Shown piece after piece: positions 7,497 through 11,364 of a DNA stretch of 11,364 bases. Made by a program: the position numbers and the translations under genes. This stretch comes from Nitrospina sp. (GTDB lineage Bacteria; Nitrospinota; Nitrospinia; Nitrospinales; VA-1), in the NCBI GenBank assembly GCA_018647025.1, contig JABGTQ010000226.1, positions 1-11,364 on the forward strand. Direction: 5' to 3'. How positions within the stretch are numbered: position 1 is the stretch's first letter; every line of letters starts with the position of its first letter. Under the pieces are notes generated by a model, which was given only the letters and a program-made list of their open reading frames with translations, was not told the DNA's origin and made no database searches.

Positions 7497-8708
7497 GTGA
7501 AATTACTAATTATTGCACTTACCGCCCTAAATTCAAATAAAACAAGATTTTTTTTGGCATCTCTTGGCATCATGATTGGAATTGCTGCCGTGATAGTGAT
7601 GGTTGCGATTGGTAAAGGATCGCAACATGAAGTTATGAGTGTCATAGCAAAAATGGGTGAGAATCTATTGACGATTAATGCAGGAGAAATGAAACGAAGA
7701 GGGGGCAGGCTTCGGCTTTCTGGTAATGTTAATACTTTAAACCTACGGGATGTGAATTATTTGTCAAAGGAAGTTGATGGGATCGCTTTTATAGCTCCTT
7801 TTGAGATAAAGGAAATGAAAGTAAAGTATCTTCAAGTCTTAACATCAACAAATGTAGCTGGATCCACTTTAGAATTTTTAGAAACACGTAATTATAAAAT
7901 TACCTCGGGTGAAATGTTCAGCGAGATGGATCAAAAACTTGGAGCGAGGGTTGCTGTCGTTGGCAAAACTGTAATAAAAAATATGTTGGGGGGGGGGGAC
8001 CCACTAGGTAAAACAGTACGAATCAATGCAATCCCCTTTAGGATTATTGGAGTCTTTGAAAGTAAAGGGCTTGATTCTGATGGGATTGATCAGGATGAAA
8101 TTTTACTTATCCCAATTAAATCTATGTTGAGAAGGATTTTAAATCAGAGCCATATTTCTACAATTTATGTAAAAGCTGACTCTAGAAGAAATATTGAGAG
8201 GGTAGCTGCAAAAATTAAAACCGAATTAAGGGATAGACACAAAATAGCAGATGATGCAGAAAACGACTTTACGATCGTTAGTCAAATTGACTTGGAAAAC
8301 CTCAAGGCTGAGACTTCAGAATTGTTTACACGTTTAATCGTTGGTGTGGCAGCAATATCATTGGTTGTTGGTGGAATAGGCATTCTTGCTGTGATGCTTA
8401 TTTCTGTCAAGGAGAGAACTCATGAGATAGGTATTCGCAGGGCTGTTGGTGCGACTAAAGGAGATATTGTTGGGCAATTTTTACTTGAGTCGATTATTAT
8501 TGGCCTATTTGGTGGTTTTTTTGGTGTTGTCCTAGGAGTTGGGATCACGTTTGGGGCATCAATATTGGGAGCAGAGAATCTGCTGCTTGATGCGAATTCA
8601 ATTTATATTTCTACGAGTGTATGTATGGTGATTGGGGTGATATTCGGTTTGTTCCCTGCTATCAAGGCATCACGTCTTGATCCAATGGTTGCTTTAACAG
8701 TTGAGTAA
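7497..8708 (+). CDS. MacB/FtsX-type ABC permease, second subunit, carrying a G11 tract
   Basis: A 403-residue protein with the same plan as its upstream neighbour: helix 1 at about 17-40, a periplasmic domain, and C-terminal helices at about 280-304, 327-352 and 368-387. The coupling motif is HEIGIRRAVGATKGDI. It aligns well with the first permease at several places, for example LGGGDPLGKTVRI against FGEKDPLGKKIRV, so the two arose by duplication and then diverged. The GTG start is supported by TAAGG six bases upstream; the gap to the previous stop is eight bases. Codons for Leu164 to Asp168 contain eleven G in a row (7988-7998). The frame is open as given, but loss or gain of one G would end translation after 169 or 171 residues, before the last three helices. 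The gene ends just before a strong hairpin and closes the operon. Confidence 0.88.
   Translation: MKLLIIALTALNSNKTRFFLASLGIMIGIAAVIVMVAIGKGSQHEVMSVIAKMGENLLTINAGEMKRRGGRLRLSGNVNTLNLRDVNYLSKEVDGIAFIAPFEIKEMKVKYLQVLTSTNVAGSTLEFLETRNYKITSGEMFSEMDQKLGARVAVVGKTVIKNMLGGGDPLGKTVRINAIPFRIIGVFESKGLDSDGIDQDEILLIPIKSMLRRILNQSHISTIYVKADSRRNIERVAAKIKTELRDRHKIADDAENDFTIVSQIDLENLKAETSELFTRLIVGVAAISLVVGGIGILAVMLISVKERTHEIGIRRAVGATKGDIVGQFLLESIIIGLFGGFFGVVLGVGITFGASILGAENLLLDANSIYISTSVCMVIGVIFGLFPAIKASRLDPMVALTVE
7988..7998 (+). repeat. Homopolymer run of eleven G inside the second permease gene
   Basis: Eleven uninterrupted G encode the end of Leu164, Gly165-167 and the first base of Asp168. The surrounding DNA is AT-rich and most nearby glycine codons are GGA or GGT, so three GGG codons in a row stand out. 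Runs of this length are known to change length by slipped-strand mispairing in phase-variable genes. It could also be a place where sequencing or assembly miscounts bases. Confidence 0.9.
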
Positions 8709-8716
8709 TAGTGATC

Positions 8717-8753
8717 AAAAAAAATGCCGATACTCATAGAGTACCGACATTTT
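8717..8753 (-). terminator. Rho-independent terminator between convergent genes, best on the minus strand
   Basis: Arms at 8721-8735 and 8739-8753 enclose a three-base loop. Read on the minus strand, all 15 positions pair (two as G-U wobbles), and the right arm runs into a run of eight T (plus 8717-8724 as A). This is a strong terminator for the PuuD-like gene, 28 bases after its stop. Read on the plus strand, the two wobbles become A-C mismatches and the T-run is only four long, so it would be weaker for the exporter operon, whose stop is 12 bases away. Confidence 0.85.
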
Positions 8754-8781
8754 AGTTTCGAATAGAAAAATTATGTTTAAA

Positions 8782-9252
8782 TCAAAATCCTGCCATTACA
8801 CCGCCATGGTTTGCTGCAATCATACCTATAAGCATAGGGATAGATAACCAGGCATTGGTTCTACTCGCAAGGAAAGCATTCCTCTTTGCTTTTGTTAGAG
8901 CGTCACCTTCTAGCTCTCCGGCGATAATCTTTTTTTGGTTAGGCCATATAATAAACCAAACGTTACCAGCCATAATAATTCCTAAAAGCATACCGATCAT
9001 TATTTCTCCGCTGGGGATACCTTCAACGATGTGTCGTCCCATAGCGTAATAAACAATTCCGGTGATTACTGTCCAGAGGGCGGCATGTCTAAAGAAAAAT
9101 AGCGCTCGTGGAAGAATGATTTGTGTATATTGCTTTGCTGCTCCTTCTTCGGCCATTTTGGGCATTGATTGTACTTGCACCAAATTAAAAAAATAAAGTA
9201 GCCCGATCCATAAAATTCCAATTAAAACGTGTAGAAATTCCCATATCCACAT
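8782..9252 (-). CDS. PuuD-like (urate oxidase N-terminal domain) membrane protein, membrane domain only
   Basis: A 156-residue membrane protein with about four helices: roughly 5-24, 56-72, 83-103 and 134-147. Conserved features include His8 in the first helix, FRHAALWTVITG (54-65, with His56), the motif GNVWFIIWPNQKK (96-108), and SRTNAWLSIPML (130-141) followed by NH (148-149). These match the membrane domain of PuuD-type urate hydroxylases (urate oxidase N-terminal family). Full PuuD has an extra C-terminal cytochrome c-like domain of about 200 residues, which is absent here with no sign of decay, so the protein may be a haem- or quinone-linked membrane protein of other function. No purine-degradation gene lies nearby. 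The open frame begins at 9300, but the ATG at 9252 gives the family-like start; AGAGGAG lies about 13 bases upstream, a little far. Confidence 0.75.
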   Translation of the reverse strand: MWIWEFLHVLIGILWIGLLYFFNLVQVQSMPKMAEEGAAKQYTQIILPRALFFFRHAALWTVITGIVYYAMGRHIVEGIPSGEIMIGMLLGIIMAGNVWFIIWPNQKKIIAGELEGDALTKAKRNAFLASRTNAWLSIPMLIGMIAANHGGVMAGF

Positions 9253-9512
9253 AATATTATTTGAGCTCCTCTTTTTAAAATGATAATAAAATTTAAACAA
9301 AATTCATCAATGAAATGATGAAATAATTTTTTTAGTGAAAGAGTGACTATGCATTGATTATTTGCCAAATAAATCGACAGTAGCTGTCAAGTAAGATGGA
9401 GAAAATAGATATTTAGATTCATATTTCTGCCAACCGATATTATTCTATACTTTGATTAAGGTGATTTCCACATTAAACGTGATTAAGAATTCAATAAAAT
9501 TAGTATTTTTTA
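9253..9512. other. Intergenic region upstream of PuuD-like gene; no gene seen
   Basis: These 260 AT-rich bases have no convincing coding frame. They must hold the promoter of the PuuD-like gene and the end of the coiled-coil gene transcript. The inverted repeat GACAGTAGCTGTC (9376-9388) overlaps a minus-strand TTGACA (9385-9390), which looks like a -35 box with an operator, but no matching -10 box sits at the usual distance. No clear terminator was found after the coiled-coil gene. Confidence 0.4.
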
Positions 9513-9839
9513 TTATTTAAGGTGGAAGAGTATAAGGATTATCAATGCTGTTAAGTTAAAAATGAGAAGAAGATAAGCCCGTCTTAAAGTATGAGTTTGG
9601 TCTGTCTCAAGAAAAATGCTGCTGGATGATTGTTTGGTCAACGATCTTAACTTTTGTTCCAAGGAATGGTTGTCATTAGCGAGAGTATTATTTTCATTTT
9701 GTAACTTCTCAATGGTATCTTTAAGTTGAAGCTTCTCCACTTTTAATCCTTTTGTTTTTTCTGATTCTCGAATTAATGCTTCTTCAGGTCCCAAAGTTAC
9801 TCCGTCGTCTTCATAAGGGCTTTCCCATTCATCTTTCAT
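9513..9839 (-). CDS. Small coiled-coil protein with C-terminal membrane anchor, unknown function
   Basis: A 108-residue protein not recognised as a known family. The first 25 residues are acidic (DEWESPYEDDG). Residues about 28-70 form a likely coiled coil with Leu/Ile spaced in heptads and many Asn, Glu and Lys (KLQNENNTLANDNHSLEQKL). A Ser-rich linker leads to one hydrophobic helix at about 88-106 ending in FHLK, so it is probably tail-anchored with its body in the cytoplasm. The ATG at 9839 lies six bases after the stop of the aldo/keto reductase gene, and the stop TAG plus the next G form a binding site AGTAGG, so translation is probably coupled. The layout suggests a small scaffold or membrane tether, but nothing shows a function. 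Confidence 0.7.
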   Translation of the reverse strand: MKDEWESPYEDDGVTLGPEEALIRESEKTKGLKVEKLQLKDTIEKLQNENNTLANDNHSLEQKLRSLTKQSSSSIFLETDQTHTLRRAYLLLIFNLTALIILILFHLK

Positions 9840-9845
9840 TCAAGC

Positions 9846-10781
9846 CTACTTTTCGTGAAAAGAATTGCTCGCATTATTCAATTGATTTAAATGATCAGCG
9901 CTTAGTTTTAAATTGCCTGCGAAAGCAAATTCAGAGACTTGATCTGGTTTCCGCGAGCCAACTATTGCAGTTAGAATATTTTTCTGATCAAGTACCCAGG
10001 CAAGAGCAACTGAAATCGGTTTTGTTTTAATTTCTTCAGCGATATTATTTATCAAACTTCTAACAGGTTTTGAATTTGTTAATAGGGGTTCTTGATAAAG
10101 TTTATTCCATTTGCGTGCAGGGAAAGAAGTCGCTTCATTCGAAAGACGGCCTGCTAGTAAACCTTGGGCCGTTGGAGAATAGGCCATATAGCTTATTTCA
10201 TTTTTATGACAAATTTCTCGAGTTTCCCCTTCGTACTCTCTTTGAAGAATATTATAAGGTACTTGGTTGATGCAGAATTCTTCAATTCCTTTGCCCAGTC
10301 GCAAAAGATCTTGTTCCTTGAAATTTGATAAACCTACTGTGATTGCCTTGCCACTTTTTTTAATTTTTTCCATGATCTCACACAGTTTCTCACTTTGCTC
10401 AATACTGTTAAAATAATTACTTGGAAAGTGAACAAGGTATACGTCAACATAGTCGCGGTTAAGCGCCTTAAGTGAATTATTTAATCTGTTATGGTAATCG
10501 TCAGTTGTTAAAGAAGCATCAGGCCAAATTTTTGAGATAATGATGACATCTTGTTTTTTATGTCCTAATGCTTTTCCTAATCTCCGCTCCGATTCTCCAT
10601 CTCCATAACCCTCAGCAGTATCGAAGGCACTGATCCCTAGCTCAAGAGCTTTCTTGACCACAGCTTCTGCTGATTGAGGTGTGCAAATATCTCCCCAACC
10701 CTCACTAGGCGCTATTTGCCAACAGCCAAAAGTAATGACACTCCAATCCTTTTTAAGGCTCTTAAATTTTATATAACGCAA
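9846..10781 (-). CDS. Aldo/keto reductase, TTG start
   Basis: A 311-residue NAD(P)H-dependent oxidoreductase with a TIM-barrel fold. The catalytic tetrad is complete: Asp54 and Tyr59 in FDTAEGYG, Lys84 in IISK, and His118 in YLVHFP. The cofactor-binding motif GSRKPDQV lies near residues 274-281. Length and motif order are normal for the family; the closest type is the broad group of bacterial reductases with GFGCWQI-like starts (here ITFGCWQI). The natural substrate cannot be predicted. The start is TTG: an in-frame stop lies a few codons upstream, no ATG or GTG occurs before the catalytic region, and TAAGGTG sits five bases before the TTG. The gene starts one base after the stop of the upstream small membrane protein gene and ends six bases before the coiled-coil gene, so the three probably form one operon. 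Confidence 0.92.
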   Translation of the reverse strand: MRYIKFKSLKKDWSVITFGCWQIAPSEGWGDICTPQSAEAVVKKALELGISAFDTAEGYGDGESERRLGKALGHKKQDVIIISKIWPDASLTTDDYHNRLNNSLKALNRDYVDVYLVHFPSNYFNSIEQSEKLCEIMEKIKKSGKAITVGLSNFKEQDLLRLGKGIEEFCINQVPYNILQREYEGETREICHKNEISYMAYSPTAQGLLAGRLSNEATSFPARKWNKLYQEPLLTNSKPVRSLINNIAEEIKTKPISVALAWVLDQKNILTAIVGSRKPDQVSEFAFAGNLKLSADHLNQLNNASNSFHEK

Positions 10782-10782
10782 A

Positions 10783-11064
10783 TCAACACCTTATAAAACG
10801 AATATTTTGAAAACGATAGCTGTGAGGTCTGCCATATCTAGGTTTGATTAAATTAAACTCGTAATCAATGGAGTTTAGATTATCTGTTCGAGCTGTCTTT
10901 GCTTTCCAAGTGCAATATCCCAACACCAGAACAAAAAGTTCTGTTAATAGAATAAATATTGCGAATAGTATACCTATAATTGCTGGGAATATGAAGATCA
11001 GCCCAGCTAAAACAACAAAAACCAACCCCAAAAAAAGGAAAGATTCAGTCACTAGTTTGCTCAC
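10783..11064 (-). CDS. Small two-helix membrane protein, unknown function
   Basis: A 93-residue protein, not recognised. Residues about 8-50 are strongly hydrophobic and can form two membrane helices split near Phe26-Pro27. A basic, polar tail of about 40 residues follows, with an Arg/Tyr-rich end (PRYGRPHSYRFQNIRFIRC). The proposed start is GTG at 11064; a second GTG is at residue 5, and neither has a clear ribosome binding site, so the start is uncertain. An in-frame stop lies upstream and there is no in-frame ATG in between. The TGA stop is one base from the TTG start of the aldo/keto reductase, which carries its binding site inside this gene; this argues that the frame is truly translated. 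Low complexity of the hydrophobic part means a chance frame is not fully excluded. Confidence 0.6.
   Translation of the reverse strand: MSKLVTESFLFLGLVFVVLAGLIFIFPAIIGILFAIFILLTELFVLVLGYCTWKAKTARTDNLNSIDYEFNLIKPRYGRPHSYRFQNIRFIRC
10787..10793 (-). promoter_or_regulatory. Ribosome binding site that fixes the TTG start of the aldo/keto reductase
   Basis: On the minus strand this reads TAAGGTG and ends five bases before the TTG at 10781. It lies inside the last codons of the upstream gene, which implies coupled translation. Confidence 0.65.
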
Positions 11065-11114
11065 TTCAGAAAATAAGCTTGTATAGATTCAAATTTATTT
11101 ATATACATAGTCAC

Positions 11115-11166
11115 ACTATTAATAGTTATCTAATGTACGAATAAAATTTAGATACAGGTTTGTCAA
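11115..11166 (-). promoter_or_regulatory. Possible promoter with adjacent palindrome upstream of the three-gene cluster
   Basis: On the minus strand, a consensus -35 box TTGACA (11161-11166) is followed after 17 bases by TATTCG (11138-11143), a poor -10 box. Just downstream lies a perfect 12-base palindrome, ACTATTAATAGT (11115-11126), placed where a repressor could block transcription. Both are read by eye; the -10 is weak, and AT-rich palindromes arise by chance. Confidence 0.35.
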
Positions 11167-11195
11167 GATAGAAACTTTACAGGTATTTCTATCTT
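11165..11195. repeat. Inverted repeat after the Sel1-type fragment
   Basis: Perfect ten-base arms AAGATAGAAA (11165-11174) and TTTCTATCTT (11186-11195) enclose an 11-base loop. The hairpin starts four bases past the stop of the Sel1-type fragment and could help end its transcript, but no T-run follows on that strand. Its left arm overlaps the proposed TTGACA box by two bases. Confidence 0.6.
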
Positions 11196-11198
11196 AAC

Positions 11199-11364
11199 TT
11201 AGATATTTTTATGTTCTTTAAAACACTCTCTAGCCAATTTCTTAGCTTCTAAAATTTGGTTAAGGGTCATTAATTTTTCAATTTTTTCTTTTTCATCGGT
11301 TCCGGTTATGTTGAACTATTTATGAGCTTGAATGTAATCTAACTTGCCTGTTTGTTCGTTTGCA
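11199..11364 (-). pseudogene. C-terminal end of a Sel1-repeat protein, with in-frame amber codon (partial)
   Basis: From the right edge the minus strand reads 15 codons ending DYIQAHK, then TAG (11316-11318), then 38 more codons in the same frame ending in TAA (11199-11201). The joined peptide matches the usual C-terminus of Sel1-repeat (SLR) proteins: a helix of the form YxxAHKWFNxxG, then a stretch like EKLMTxxQIxEAxxLAREC. The stop sits exactly where these proteins carry the Trp of KWFN, so a single G to A change of TGG to TAG explains it. Either the gene is a recent pseudogene, or translation ends early, or the base is a sequence error. Sel1 proteins are helical scaffolds. Most of the gene is outside the window, and the family match is from memory of the motif. 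Confidence 0.6.

Noticed and set aside
8782..9300. Longer start of the PuuD-like protein at 9300
   Set aside because: The extra 16 residues are basic and Asn/Ser-rich, are not seen in the family, and contain the likely ribosome binding site of the ATG at 9252.
9330..9354. A 15-codon frame (minus strand, starting at the ATG near 9351) upstream of the PuuD-like gene as a leader peptide
   Set aside because: It has no ribosome binding site, no run of regulatory codons and no attenuator hairpin.
9454..9487. Direct repeat GATTAAG (9454-9460 and 9481-9487) as a regulator binding site
   Set aside because: Seven AT-rich bases repeated once are expected by chance and the copies are not at a helical spacing tied to a promoter.
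9752..10030. Open frame on the plus strand, 92 codons
   Set aside because: It crosses the junction of the coiled-coil and aldo/keto reductase genes in antisense and shows no known motif.
10868..11086. Open frame on the plus strand, 72 codons
   Set aside because: It is antisense to the small two-helix membrane protein, whose coupling to the reductase gene makes the minus-strand frame the better choice; the plus frame is Lys/Thr/Asn-rich without structure.

Overview
The window is AT-rich, gene-dense bacterial DNA. An AsmA-family envelope protein, a MacA-type periplasmic adaptor and a polytopic GT-C glycosyltransferase point to a Gram-negative (two-membrane) organism. The stand-alone urate-oxidase-N (PuuD-like) membrane protein and the Sel1/TPR proteins would fit an uncultivated proteobacterial or deltaproteobacterial-like marine lineage, but that placement is an inference from gene content and is weak. 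No rRNA, tRNA, CRISPR array, transposase or phage gene was seen.

Layout. (1) Positions 1-4148, minus strand: an AsmA-family protein, then a family-39-like glycosyltransferase, then the N-terminal part of a membrane-anchored TPR protein that runs off the left edge. Spacings of 74 and 40 bases suggest one transcription unit for envelope and glycan functions. (2) Positions 4303-8708, plus strand, divergent from the first block: a four-gene MacAB-like export operon with a MacA-type adaptor, a stand-alone LolD/MacB-type ATPase and two different MacB/FtsX-type permeases. The genes overlap or nearly touch. (3) A strong hairpin terminator at 8717-8753 separates this operon from a convergent minus-strand gene for a small PuuD-like membrane protein. 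(4) Positions 9513-11064, minus strand: a tight three-gene cluster of a small two-helix membrane protein, an aldo/keto reductase with a TTG start, and a small coiled-coil tail-anchored protein. (5) Right edge: the C-terminal end of a Sel1-repeat protein, interrupted by an in-frame amber codon.

How it fits together. The export operon encodes an adaptor, an ATPase and two permeases that probably form a heterodimer. It would work with a TolC-like outer membrane channel, which is not encoded here. The most notable signal is an uninterrupted run of eleven G inside the second permease gene, in an AT-rich context. The reading frame is open as given, but loss or gain of one G would meet a stop codon within a few codons. 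That arrangement resembles a phase-variable switch that could turn the exporter on and off.
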